Shown here one piece after another: positions 16,103-24,063 of a DNA stretch of 42,562 bases. Origin of the DNA: Chloroflexota bacterium (GTDB taxonomy: Bacteria; Chloroflexota; Anaerolineae; Promineifilales; Promineifilaceae); contig JAHEJP010000003.1 of the NCBI GenBank assembly GCA_024638855.1, forward strand, positions 1 through 42,562. Reading direction: 5' to 3'. A program made the position numbers and the translations under genes. Under the pieces are notes generated by a model. It ran no database searches. It was not told the origin of the DNA and was given only the letters and a program-made list of their open reading frames with translations. Within the stretch, counting starts at the first letter, position 1. The number at the start of each line of letters is the position of its first letter.

Positions 16103-17656
16103 TTATTCTAAGGATCGCAACTCAGTCTTCAGAATCTTTCCGGTGGCATTCATGGGCAATGTATCGCGGAACTCAATGATTCGTGGGTATTTGTAGTCGG
16201 CAATGGTATCTTTAGTCCAGGCGATGAGTTCTTTTTCGGTGATGGAGGTTTCGCCAACTGGGACGACGAAGGCTTTGATCTCCTCGCCATATTGCTCGTC
16301 GGGTATGCCTATGACGGCAGCCAGACTGACTTGGGGATGGCTCATCAATGCCTCCTCCACCTCCCTTGGATAGACGTTAAAACCACCACGTATCACCATG
16401 TCCTTTACGCGATCGACGATGTAGATATAGCCGTCTTCGTCCATCTGGCCAATATCGCCGGTGTGAAACCAACCACCACGAAAAGCGTCAGCCGAAGCCC
16501 CCGGCCGGTTGAAATAGCCTTTCATGACATTATGACCACGAATCAAAATTTCACCCAACTCGCCCTGGGTTAATTCCTTGTCAAGCTCGTCTACAATCCG
16601 AATATCAATACCCCACACTGGCAAGCCCACCGAACCGGGTTTTCTTTCCCGATCCAGGCGGTTAAAACTGGCTACAGGGCTTGTTTCCGACAAACCGTAC
16701 CCTTCCTGGATCTTCACCGAGAATTTCTCTTCGAAAGCCTGCATAACATCCAGGGGCATTGCTGCCCCTCCAGAAACACTCAATCGTAAATTCTCAGAAA
16801 TTTTCTTGAGATCAAACTTCTCCGCATCAGGATGGTTCAATATGGCCCAGTACATGGTCGGCACACCTGCGAAAAATGTGACATTGTCACGTTGCATGAT
16901 CCCCAGCGCTGCGCCGGCATCAAAGCGGGGAAGGAGAGAGAGAGTAGCACCCGTATAAAATCCAGCATTCATTTGCACCGTTTGGCCGAAGGAGTGGAAT
17001 AGGGGAAGCGTGATCAAATGAATGTCGTGGTCAGCCTTACCGAAAAGATTGTCTGCCAGGCGGGCGTTCATGACCATGTTAGAGTGTGAAAGTTCGGCTC
17101 CTTTTGGCTGGCCTGTCGTGCCGCTGGTATAAAGAATGACGGCCGTATCATCTGCCATCGTCTGAACGGTACCAAATTTGGGAGACTGCTTCGCCATCAG
17201 CATCCCCAATGTCTTGACGCCCTCGATGGATGGCGCCGCTGCCGGGTCGACCGTGATCAAAAAGAAATGCTCGCATTCCGCGGTCTCTTGGAAACCCGCG
17301 TAACCCATTTTGCCCATCGGCAATTGGTCAGTCCCCTCGAAGCAGAAATAGGCCTTGGATTGCGAATCTTTGAGATGATAAGCTATTTCCCGGCTTTTGA
17401 GCAGTACGTTCAGAGGGACGACAACAGCGCCTGCTTTTAAGATGCCATAGTAGACGATGGGGAAAAAAGGAAGATTTGGACAGCTAAGAGCGACTTTGTC
17501 ACCCTTTTGTATGCCCAAGTTAGATAGACCATTGGCTACTTGGTTTGCCGCCGCGTTCACAGCCGCATAGGGCAATTTGGTGTCATTTAATACAATGGCC
17601 ATCCTGTCCGGGTGATCGCGGGTTGTATCTTCCAATAGCGTCGCCAGGTTTAACAT
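16103..17656 (-). CDS. Long-chain acyl-CoA ligase (AMP-forming)
   Basis: The 517-residue enzyme belongs to the ANL adenylate-forming family. It makes acyl-AMP from a carboxylic acid and ATP, then acyl-CoA. Motifs in order: the P-loop Y-T-S-G-T-T-G-Q-P-K-G at 176-186; G-Y-G-L-S-E-T-S-P with E324; W-F-H-T-G-D-I-G; D-R-V-K-D-M-V-I-R-G-G-F-N-V-Y-P, which precedes the domain rotation hinge; and the C-terminal A-T-G-K-I-L-K carrying the catalytic Lys. GAGGAG precedes the ATG at a good distance. The downstream acyl-CoA dehydrogenase suggests that fatty or branched acids are the substrate. Exact specificity is unknown. Confidence 0.92.
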   Translation of the reverse strand: MLNLATLLEDTTRDHPDRMAIVLNDTKLPYAAVNAAANQVANGLSNLGIQKGDKVALSCPNLPFFPIVYYGILKAGAVVVPLNVLLKSREIAYHLKDSQSKAYFCFEGTDQLPMGKMGYAGFQETAECEHFFLITVDPAAAPSIEGVKTLGMLMAKQSPKFGTVQTMADDTAVILYTSGTTGQPKGAELSHSNMVMNARLADNLFGKADHDIHLITLPLFHSFGQTVQMNAGFYTGATLSLLPRFDAGAALGIMQRDNVTFFAGVPTMYWAILNHPDAEKFDLKKISENLRLSVSGGAAMPLDVMQAFEEKFSVKIQEGYGLSETSPVASFNRLDRERKPGSVGLPVWGIDIRIVDELDKELTQGELGEILIRGHNVMKGYFNRPGASADAFRGGWFHTGDIGQMDEDGYIYIVDRVKDMVIRGGFNVYPREVEEALMSHPQVSLAAVIGIPDEQYGEEIKAFVVPVGETSITEKELIAWTKDTIADYKYPRIIEFRDTLPMNATGKILKTELRSLE

Positions 17657-17796
17657 CTTCGCTCTCCTCTATCTCTATTCACAGATCGAATTTAAAAGAT
17701 ACAAGTGCGGTCCAGATGGCCTTTATGAAACATGTTTGGCTGAACCACCGATTTATTCAATTTGACAGGGCGATAAATTCAAGGGTCTACCCTGTT

Positions 17797-18435
17797 TTAA
17801 TGCTCTGATTCCGAAGGCGTTTCCGCGTCATTTTCAGCCTCCCCTTTACTCACTTCACCACCCTCTTCTTCAGCGGGCTCTTCTGACGTCAAAGCCTCTT
17901 CTTCCTTCATATCTTCCGCTGGTGCAGCGGTATCGGCTTCTAATTGTTCGGCCTTGGTCAAATCGACGGTAATGATACCTGATTTGCCACCAGTCTCGAT
18001 CACGGCTTGTTTTACGACCATTCGTTTTTCGGCAACCGGTCCCTCGACGTATACTTTGGCCAGAGCAAAACCCACAATGTGGGCTTCTGCGTCGATCATG
18101 ACATCGCCTACTGTGCCCACCTTTGTACCCCCGGCCGTATCAATATCTCGTCCTTGAAGCTCATCGCGTCGTAGCCACAATTCCACCTCGGGTGTGTCGA
18201 CATTGTCGGTGACCACATCCGGTCCACTAACCAAGACGGCATCAACACCAAGAACCGTGATGTGATCACGGCGAATCGCTCTTATTTTACGGTTGATGAG
18301 CCCTTCCCTTCCCAGAAATATGCCGGTTAAAATATCCAGATCGAGATCTAGGAAAAGATCCTTCACTGAGCCCAGTTGCCGGCCGTCGATCACACTATAT
18401 ATCGGTTTTCCAATCAATTCCTTGCCAATGCGCAT
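17797..18435 (-). CDS. PRC-barrel domain protein with acidic tail
   Basis: The start was set at ATG 18435, which follows a strong AGGAGGAG; a longer frame beginning at 18528 lacks a binding site and adds 31 unlikely residues. The 212-residue product starts M-R-I-G-K-E-L-I-G-K-P-I-Y-S, the first strand of a PRC barrel, and a second barrel follows at about residues 85-165 (R-D-I-D-T-A-G-G-T-K-V-G-T-V). The last 45 residues are almost all Glu, Asp, Ala and Ser. PRC barrels occur in the photosynthetic reaction-centre H subunit, in RimM and in many stress or membrane-associated proteins, generally as protein-binding modules. No catalytic residues are evident and the function here is unknown. Confidence 0.82.
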   Translation of the reverse strand: MRIGKELIGKPIYSVIDGRQLGSVKDLFLDLDLDILTGIFLGREGLINRKIRAIRRDHITVLGVDAVLVSGPDVVTDNVDTPEVELWLRRDELQGRDIDTAGGTKVGTVGDVMIDAEAHIVGFALAKVYVEGPVAEKRMVVKQAVIETGGKSGIITVDLTKAEQLEADTAAPAEDMKEEEALTSEEPAEEEGGEVSKGEAENDAETPSESEH

Positions 18436-18561
18436 TTTTTCTCCTCCTAAAGTGGAATCTAAGAAAATGTGTAGGTGCAACAACAACCCCAGGCCACACT
18501 GTTCATATGCCAACCCGATCGGGTACATCAGGCGAATAAAATCTTACAGACTCGCTACTCT

Positions 18562-18607
18562 TGATTATAATCAGAGATTAGGGAGTGGTAAAGCAGCTTG
18601 TTATAAT
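18562..18607 (+). promoter_or_regulatory. Divergent promoter region with TATAAT palindrome and extended -10
   Basis: A perfect palindrome TGATTATAATCA (18562-18573) contains a TATAAT on both strands. Further on, TGTTATAAT (18599-18607) is an extended -10 for the plus-strand aminotransferase gene, giving a leader of about 70 nt. TTATAATCA occurs twice, 36 bp apart. No consensus -35 is visible. The region separates the PRC-barrel gene from the class V aminotransferase gene. Confidence 0.4.
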
Positions 18608-18683
18608 CACTTTCCCTGATTACCTATCGGGATAGCGATGTTTCCAGACGTCAAAGATACAATTAACCTAAAGGAGCAGCTTC

Positions 18684-19961
18684 GTGTCCAATTCTTTTGA
18701 TCCTTACGTAGTACGCAAACAATTCCCTTCCCTGAACCAGATAGTGACCGGCCGTCCGGCTATTTTCTTTGATGGACCTGGTGGAACGCAGACTCCTCAG
18801 AGTGTGATCGATACTATGAGCCACTATCTGGCCAATGATAACAGTAATTTAGGCGGCGCTTTTAAAACCAGTCGCCAGACGGTCCAGGTCGCCGCACAAG
18901 CTCGACAAGCAATAGCCGATTTTTTTAACGCCAATCGCCCTGAAGAGATCGCCTTCGGTCAAAACATGACCAGCTTAACCTTTGCCGTAAGCAGGGCAAT
19001 AAGCCGGACCTGGCACCCAGGCGATGAGATTGTCGTCACCTGGTTAGACCATGATGCCAATATCACGCCTTGGGTACTCGCTGCCCAGGACAAGGGAGTG
19101 ACCGTTCGTTGGCTACAGTTTCAGGTCGAAGATTGTACATTGAATGCAGACCACCTGGCTGAATTATTAAATGAACGGACGCGCCTGGTGGCTGTGACCT
19201 TTGCCTCTAATGCCGTTGGTAGCATTGTTGATGTGGCCAGGGTTGCCGAATTGGCGCACGAAGTTGGCGCGCATGTTTACGTTGATGCCGTCCACTACAC
19301 ACCCCACAATCCTGTCGACGTTCAAGCCCTCGACTGTGATTTTTTGGTGGCCTCGGCTTACAAATTCTTTGGACCACATACGGGCATCCTATATGGCAAG
19401 TACGAATTGTTGGAGAAACTTGAGGCGTACAAAGTCCGTCCGGCTCCAGATTCGCCACCAGGAAAGTGGGAAACCGGCACCCAGAGCTTTGAGAGTCTTG
19501 CTGGTGTAAATGCTGCGATTGACTATTTGGAATCTATTGGCCAGGTGTACGGACAATCAATTACAGGTGAATTGGGTCGTTATGGCGGCCGACCGTTAAG
19601 GCTGAAACAAGCCATGGCAGTGATAAAGGAGTACGAAGAAACTCTCAGCCTTCATTTCCTTGAGCGGGCTACCGAGGTACCAGGTTTTCGGGTATACGGC
19701 ATTACCGACGTTGAAAGATTGGCCGAGAGAGCGCCAACTTTCGCCGTTAGCCTGGAAGGCTATACGCCTCGTGAAGTGGCCCGATCTTTGGGTGAAGAGG
19801 GGATTTTCGTTTGGGACGGTCACTATTACGCCGTTGCCGTGATGGAACAGCTGGATACACTGCACGCCGGTGGTCTCGTACGTGTTGGTTTCGCTCACTA
19901 CAATACTGTGGAGGAGATAAACCTTATGATCGACCATTTGAAGCGATTGACCGAGGCTTGA
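18684..19961 (+). CDS. Class V aminotransferase-fold PLP enzyme, VC1184-like, without catalytic Cys
   Basis: Translation starts at GTG 18684 behind AAAGGAG. The 425-residue protein has the fold-type I PLP core of cysteine desulfurases: D201 in Y-V-D-A-V-H-Y stacks on the cofactor and K227 in A-S-A-Y-K-F-F-G forms the internal aldimine. It resembles the VC1184 subfamily often labelled cysteine desulfurase-like. In SufS the catalytic Cys lies in a G-H-H-C-A-Q-P-L-M context; the matching segment here is G-H-Y-Y-A-V-A-V-M, so the Cys is replaced by Tyr. True sulfur transfer is therefore unlikely, and a lyase or aminotransferase activity on an unknown amino acid is more plausible. No suf/isc genes are nearby. 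The homoserine dehydrogenase gene follows on the same strand under its own promoter. Confidence 0.85.
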   Translation: MSNSFDPYVVRKQFPSLNQIVTGRPAIFFDGPGGTQTPQSVIDTMSHYLANDNSNLGGAFKTSRQTVQVAAQARQAIADFFNANRPEEIAFGQNMTSLTFAVSRAISRTWHPGDEIVVTWLDHDANITPWVLAAQDKGVTVRWLQFQVEDCTLNADHLAELLNERTRLVAVTFASNAVGSIVDVARVAELAHEVGAHVYVDAVHYTPHNPVDVQALDCDFLVASAYKFFGPHTGILYGKYELLEKLEAYKVRPAPDSPPGKWETGTQSFESLAGVNAAIDYLESIGQVYGQSITGELGRYGGRPLRLKQAMAVIKEYEETLSLHFLERATEVPGFRVYGITDVERLAERAPTFAVSLEGYTPREVARSLGEEGIFVWDGHYYAVAVMEQLDTLHAGGLVRVGFAHYNTVEEINLMIDHLKRLTEA

Positions 19962-20013
19962 GTGTGTCATGTCTTTAAAAAATGAGAGAAACCTTTGGCA
20001 TCCTAAACGCTGA

Positions 20014-20041
20014 TTGACAGCATCTGATGTCAAGATATAAT
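20014..20041 (+). promoter_or_regulatory. Consensus sigma-70-type promoter with overlapping dyad
   Basis: TTGACA (20014-20019) and TATAAT (20036-20041) match both consensus hexamers and are 16 bp apart. The -35 box is also the left arm of a dyad, TTGACA-N8-TGTCAA (20014-20033), so a bound repressor would block it. Transcription would start near 20048, giving a leader of about 280 nt before the homoserine dehydrogenase start at 20331. Confidence 0.7.
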
Positions 20042-20127
20042 GATCACCGTTCATTTCTCATTGATTCCGCGGTTTGAGTTATGGGCTCGACCGCACTGCT
20101 ATCCTTTCTAGTAAGGAGGTGGTGTCT

Positions 20128-20181
20128 ATGGATAGTTATTTATCTAAAGGCACCGTAGCGCCACCTCCGCGAAAGCGGTAA
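20128..20181 (+). CDS. Predicted 17-residue leader peptide with Pro-Pro-Pro
   Basis: ATG 20128 has a full AAGGAGGT seven bases upstream, a better site than most long genes in the window have. The product is MDSYLSKGTVAPPPRKR followed by TAA. Pro-Pro-Pro is a known ribosome-slowing sequence relieved by EF-P. The codons for G-T-V-A form the 5' arm of the large hairpin and the stop codon lies just before its 3' arm, so the ribosome's position would decide whether the hairpin forms. There is only one Thr and no Ile run, so it does not read as a classical Thr/Ile attenuation peptide. Translation is unproven. Confidence 0.5.
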   Translation: MDSYLSKGTVAPPPRKR

Positions 20182-20273
20182 CGCTACGGTGCACACGCAG
20201 AGGCCCTGGTCCGTATGGATTGGGGTCTTTGTTTTACCAGGAAGGTTTCGGTTCTGACTAGGTCTGGAATGGC

Positions 20274-20320
20274 CTGTATTCAGGAGCCAATTTGCTGAAT
20301 ACAGTGAATTTCAATTTTTT
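20274..20320 (+). terminator. Terminator-like hairpin immediately before the homoserine dehydrogenase SD
   Basis: CTGTATTCAG (20274-20283) and its perfect complement CTGAATACAG (20295-20304) enclose an 11-nt loop. They are followed by TGAATTTCAATTTTTT (20305-20320), and AGGAGG for the next gene begins at 20321. The T run is not directly adjacent to the stem, so termination may be partial, as expected for a regulated attenuator. Confidence 0.45.
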
Positions 20321-20330
20321 AGGAGGTCTC

Positions 20331-21392
20331 ATGAATCATATGCCGGTCGTCATATTTGGTGCGGGTGGGGTTGGACAGGCATTGTTTCGCCAGTTAGTGA
20401 TGACGAGGGAAGTGGTGGCGAGTCGAAATCGATGCCATTTTGACATCGTGGCCGTTTTGGACAGTAGCAGTTGGGTATGGCAGCCGGCCGGTTTATCTGA
20501 CGAACAATTGGATCAGATTATTAAGCAAAAGGAGACTGGCCAATCATTGGGTAGTGATAGACCGGAAATTCAGAAAATATTCGACATTCTATCTGAAGCA
20601 GGTTTAGTCGGCGGTCTTTTAGTCGATGTGACGGCCGCAGACGGTATGGAGCCTGTCATTGACCAAGCCTTGGAAAGTCAACATGGTGTGGTTTTGGCAA
20701 ACAAGAAGCCGCTAACTGGCCCTTGGGAGCATACTCGCCGCTATTACAATCATCCTTGTTTGCGATATGAATCAACTGTAGGTGGGGGGCAACCTGTCAT
20801 CAGTACCCTGCGTTATCTGCGGGATACTGGCGATCCGGTGATCAACATCGAAGGGCAGTTAAGCGGCACTTTGGGTTATATTTGTAGCCAACTCGATAGG
20901 GAAACGCCATTTTCCGAAGCACTGGCTGCAGCAAGAGCCAGGGGCTTCACAGAACCAGATCCGCGCGAGGATTTGGGGGGGCGTGATGTGATGCGGAAAA
21001 TCATGATATTGGGAAGATTGGCCGGTTGGCCGCTAGAAGAGGCCGATATTGAGGTAGAATCACTCTATCATCCGGCTCTCAGCCATCTATCAGTCAGCGA
21101 GTTTATGAACGCGTCTGTGGCTATGGATCCGTCCTTGGCGGACCGGGTACGGAGCGCAAAAGAAGAAGTGCAAGTGTTGCGCTATGTGGCTCAGGTTGAT
21201 GATAACGGCGGATCGGTAGGCTTGACGGGTATTCCAAAAGGTAGCCCTCTGGCCGATCTCAAATACATCAGCTTTCGAACCGGCCGGTATAAAGATGAAC
21301 CGATGATGATCGGGGGTAAAGGTGCAGGGGTTGAAATGACAGCCGCCGGCGTGCTAGGCGATATGATTGGCCTCAGCAGAGAGATGTTATGA
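20331..21392 (+). CDS. Homoserine dehydrogenase
   Basis: ATG 20331 follows AGGAGG and begins right before the nucleotide-binding strand (V-V-I-F-G-A-G-G-V-G, residues about 5-14); an earlier in-frame start at 20292 would lie inside the leader hairpin. The 353-residue protein has V-T-A-A-D and A-N-K-K-P-L at the NAD(P)/substrate boundary, a catalytic segment (E-S-T-V-G-G-G-Q-P-V-I, then G-Q-L-S-G-T-L-G-Y-I), and the E-P-D-P-R-E-D-L-G-G-R-D-V-x-R-K motif. These match the monofunctional and ThrA-type enzymes that reduce aspartate semialdehyde to homoserine for Thr and Met synthesis. There is no aspartokinase or ACT domain, so feedback control by ACT is absent and control may lie in the leader. 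Its last 6 bp overlap the convergent lipoprotein gene. Confidence 0.9.
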   Translation: MNHMPVVIFGAGGVGQALFRQLVMTREVVASRNRCHFDIVAVLDSSSWVWQPAGLSDEQLDQIIKQKETGQSLGSDRPEIQKIFDILSEAGLVGGLLVDVTAADGMEPVIDQALESQHGVVLANKKPLTGPWEHTRRYYNHPCLRYESTVGGGQPVISTLRYLRDTGDPVINIEGQLSGTLGYICSQLDRETPFSEALAAARARGFTEPDPREDLGGRDVMRKIMILGRLAGWPLEEADIEVESLYHPALSHLSVSEFMNASVAMDPSLADRVRSAKEEVQVLRYVAQVDDNGGSVGLTGIPKGSPLADLKYISFRTGRYKDEPMMIGGKGAGVEMTAAGVLGDMIGLSREML

Positions 21393-22448
21393 TCCTGCCT
21401 CACTTTCTGCCTCTTCCTGTGTAGGCTGGCTATTAAATGGTCCAAAAACCAGGTTTGCGCCCACGACGAATAACTGCTGTCCTTCGACCAAAGGGTCACT
21501 AACCAGATTGCCATTCCAATCCCCAATAGCATCAACCTCGACATCATACCATTCGGCCAGATCGGCAAGATTCGTTTCAGCGATCACATCTTCACTTGTC
21601 ACGATGTAAACGGCACCATCGACTGGCGGAATGAGAAGAGACTCTTCTCCGATGGTAGCTCCGGTAGCTAACTTTTGGATATTGCCTTGGATAATGGCGG
21701 TCGTTGAAACGCCAAACTTCTGGGCCAGGCAAAATAGGCCTTCACCGGAGCCCGGTTGATATTCTATGACTTGTTCTCTCGCCGGTTGGGGGCTGCAATC
21801 CACCTCTTCAACTGTTTCGGCCTCTTGAGGGATATAAATGACAAATCCAATGGGTACTGACGCCAATGAACCCAATGCCGCCAATCGTTGGAGATTTGCA
21901 GCAACCAATTCATCAAGGGTCACGTCGCAAAGCTGAGCTATACCAGCCAGCGTATTTCCCGGTAATATTCTATGGGCTGTACAGAATGGGATCTGGAGTT
22001 CATCACCAACGGACAAGGGGAATTCCCCGGCGCTGGTAAACCCATTGGCAAAGACCAGGGAATCCAGCGAGATGCTGAACTGCTCAGAAATTCCGATCAG
22101 CGTATCGCCAGGTTGGACAGTATAGAATGTGGGTTCAGGGAGAGGAGTTGCCGTCGCCGTTGGTTCTGGTGGTGATGTTGGCGAAGGAGGAGCTGCCGTC
22201 ATCGATACTGAAGGTTCGGCTGGTTCAGACACGATTGTCGCTTCTGCAATAGCCGGCGTTTCAGTTACCTGGGGCGCCTGGGTTTCTAACAGAGCCTGGA
22301 TTGGTGTTCCAGCTATTTTGGTCTCGGTCGCCAGTGGTACGGCGGTTTCTTCATTTCCCTGGCAGGCGGTAATCACGGTCAAGATCGAGAGGACGATGAA
22401 TAGTGAAGCGGTGCTAAATTTCATGGATTGAAATAACTTTTGAGCCAT
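21387..22448 (-). CDS. LysM-repeat lipoprotein
   Basis: The 353-residue protein has a lipoprotein signal: a hydrophobic stretch followed by V-I-T-A-C with C29 as the lipidation site. A Thr/Pro/Glu-rich linker runs to about residue 105. LysM domains follow: a clear one beginning Y-T-V-Q-P-G-D-T-L (about 107-155), a second beginning R-I-L-P-G-N-T-L, and more degenerate copies around Y-Q-P-G-S-G-E-G and near the C-terminus (V-E-V-D-A-I-G-D-W-N). LysM binds N-acetylglucosamine polymers such as peptidoglycan. No enzymatic domain is present, so it may anchor or display something at the wall. The start has AAGGGG upstream. Its stop codon overlaps the 3' end of the homoserine dehydrogenase gene tail to tail. 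Confidence 0.85.
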   Translation of the reverse strand: MAQKLFQSMKFSTASLFIVLSILTVITACQGNEETAVPLATETKIAGTPIQALLETQAPQVTETPAIAEATIVSEPAEPSVSMTAAPPSPTSPPEPTATATPLPEPTFYTVQPGDTLIGISEQFSISLDSLVFANGFTSAGEFPLSVGDELQIPFCTAHRILPGNTLAGIAQLCDVTLDELVAANLQRLAALGSLASVPIGFVIYIPQEAETVEEVDCSPQPAREQVIEYQPGSGEGLFCLAQKFGVSTTAIIQGNIQKLATGATIGEESLLIPPVDGAVYIVTSEDVIAETNLADLAEWYDVEVDAIGDWNGNLVSDPLVEGQQLFVVGANLVFGPFNSQPTQEEAESEAGS

Positions 22449-22533
22449 AAATCACCCCTTATATATTCTTTGGGGAACATTGGACCTGGTGCGCCAAATC
22501 GATGACAAGCTAATGAAGATCCTGCCCTATTCG

Positions 22534-24063
22534 TTATGGATCACGACTACCCTCTATTATGGCAAAGGGCGTTTGAATCGCAGTTCGGTTGCGTTGTAAT
22601 GGAAAGTCAACACCATCAGGAAACTCGAACTCTTGTTTGAAGCCGCCGTCGATATGCAGTGCGACTAATAGGTTTTTAGATTCGGAACCGGGCTCGATGG
22701 TTACGCTTACATCTCGATGAAAACCGGCCGGCAGCCAGGTCATCCCCAAGATTTCTACTTCTTCCGAATCATTGTTTTTAACTACCACCCAGGTATCGAC
22801 GTCGACGACAATCATAGGAATGGTGATAGTATTATCTTCAGATAACTGTTGATCGCGCGTCACCAGGAAATTACCGGCATCGGTTCGAATACTAAAAGGA
22901 TTTGGCAACCGCTCCTGGTATCGTACCAAGGGATCGGTACGAGGGAAGCCAAACTCGCCCAAATCTTCTAAATCCTCGTGAAGCATCAAATGTAAAATTG
23001 GGGTTACTGCAGATTCGGTGACGCTGATGGCAACCCGGTGGTTTAAGCCGTCTGTTAATGCCGACCAGCCAATGATATTGCCAAAGTCGCCATCTTCGTC
23101 CTGGTAGACGACTATCCAGCCCGGACCATTGCTGGTAGCCCTTTCGACGTGGATAATCCCGTCCAAGGCTGGTTGGTCGACGACGAAGATATCGGGAGGC
23201 AATCTGAGCTGAAAGATAGTTTGCACGGCCAGACCATCAATGACGATTGGCTTGTCTGTTGCGGGATCGTCAAAATGGCCGGGTTCACCAGCATCTATGT
23301 ACAAAACTGCGTGAAGAGTCGGCGTGGCATCAAACCAGTTGATTTTGATGGCCAAATTTTCTTGTTCACCTTTCATAACTGGGGCGTAGCCTAGCATTGG
23401 GCCGGGTTGCCCATCATCGTCGATATGCACGGCTATCCAGGACTGGGTTGCGGCCGTGACATTGTCGATCAACAATGAGCCATCTTCACTCAAATCCTGG
23501 TCCGAAACAGTTACCGAAGGATAGGTAAAGTCAAAATCTACCGCAATGCTCTCTTGTACCAAACCAGATCCGGCCCGAACCGGATTGTCTGGCCCTGGAT
23601 ATTCGAATGTCCCTATTTCTCCTGAATCAACATGCAAACTGACATGAAGAATGGGCGTTGCCTGAAATGGGTCAATAGTTATGGAAATGTCCTGGCTATC
23701 TCCATCGCTCACATTGGTGAAGCCAAGTAATTCGCCAGCTTCGCCATCGTCGTCGGCAAATACCGCAATCCAACTATCGTCTAAGGCGGTCACCAGGTCG
23801 ATGTTCAAGCGGCCTTCTTCTGCCAGTACCTGATCGGAAATCGACAATGAGGCCATTGGAGCTTCCAGGGTATTCGTGGCCACAGGGGTAGATGTGATGG
23901 CCGTAGTTGCCGAGGATGCCGGGCGAATGGTCGCCGTGGCCTTAGCCGTCTCAGACGGCAGGACAGCGTTTTCATTATCCTGGCTTTGAGAACACGCCGC
24001 CAGAAAAATGACTAAGACGATAACCGAAAGCCAACTAGATCTCACTATCCTACGGCCGTTCAC
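22534..24063 (-). CDS. Lipoprotein with four DUF7282-like repeats
   Basis: The 509-residue protein begins with a lipoprotein signal (F-L-A-A-C, C24) and a Thr/Ala/Ser-rich linker to about residue 68. Four repeats of roughly 100 residues follow (about 70-165, 180-280, 290-385 and 395-495). Each has a D-Q-x-L/x-D start, then S/G-W-I-A-V, an acidic turn (for example D-D-D-G-E-A-G, D-D-D-G-Q-P-G, D-E-D-G-D-F-G), L-G, and a T-x-x-L-H-x-x-L-H/Y-x-D strand ending in F-x-x-P. The pattern resembles DUF7282, known mainly from archaeal and Chloroflexota surface proteins of unknown function. The acidic turns resemble Ca-binding loops, which is a guess. It precedes the LysM lipoprotein by 85 bp on the same strand, so they may share an operon. 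Confidence 0.78.
   Translation of the reverse strand: MNGRRIVRSSWLSVIVLVIFLAACSQSQDNENAVLPSETAKATATIRPASSATTAITSTPVATNTLEAPMASLSISDQVLAEEGRLNIDLVTALDDSWIAVFADDDGEAGELLGFTNVSDGDSQDISITIDPFQATPILHVSLHVDSGEIGTFEYPGPDNPVRAGSGLVQESIAVDFDFTYPSVTVSDQDLSEDGSLLIDNVTAATQSWIAVHIDDDGQPGPMLGYAPVMKGEQENLAIKINWFDATPTLHAVLYIDAGEPGHFDDPATDKPIVIDGLAVQTIFQLRLPPDIFVVDQPALDGIIHVERATSNGPGWIVVYQDEDGDFGNIIGWSALTDGLNHRVAISVTESAVTPILHLMLHEDLEDLGEFGFPRTDPLVRYQERLPNPFSIRTDAGNFLVTRDQQLSEDNTITIPMIVVDVDTWVVVKNNDSEEVEILGMTWLPAGFHRDVSVTIEPGSESKNLLVALHIDGGFKQEFEFPDGVDFPLQRNRTAIQTPFAIIEGSRDP

Larger units (their letters stand above)
20113..20320 (+). promoter_or_regulatory. Structured leader of homoserine dehydrogenase, candidate attenuator
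   Basis: The leader RNA contains in order: an SD (AAGGAGGT, 20113-20120); a 17-codon ORF (20128-20181); a hairpin with an 11-bp outer stem (20150-20160 with 20182-20192) around an inner CCGC-GAAA-GCGG stem-loop (20167-20178, a GNRA tetraloop); a weaker 6-bp stem (20205-20210 with 20236-20241); and a 10-bp stem followed by a T-rich tract (20274-20320). CCACCTCC at 20161-20168 is the exact complement of GGAGGTGG at 20115-20122, so pairing there would hide the SD and compete with the inner hairpin. No known riboswitch or T-box consensus was recognised. Attenuation is inferred from the layout. Confidence 0.55.

Noticed and set aside
20048-20330. The hom leader as a T-box, SAM riboswitch or classical Thr/Ile attenuator
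   Set aside because: I found no T-box core, no SAM-type core and no run of Thr or Ile codons in the small ORF.
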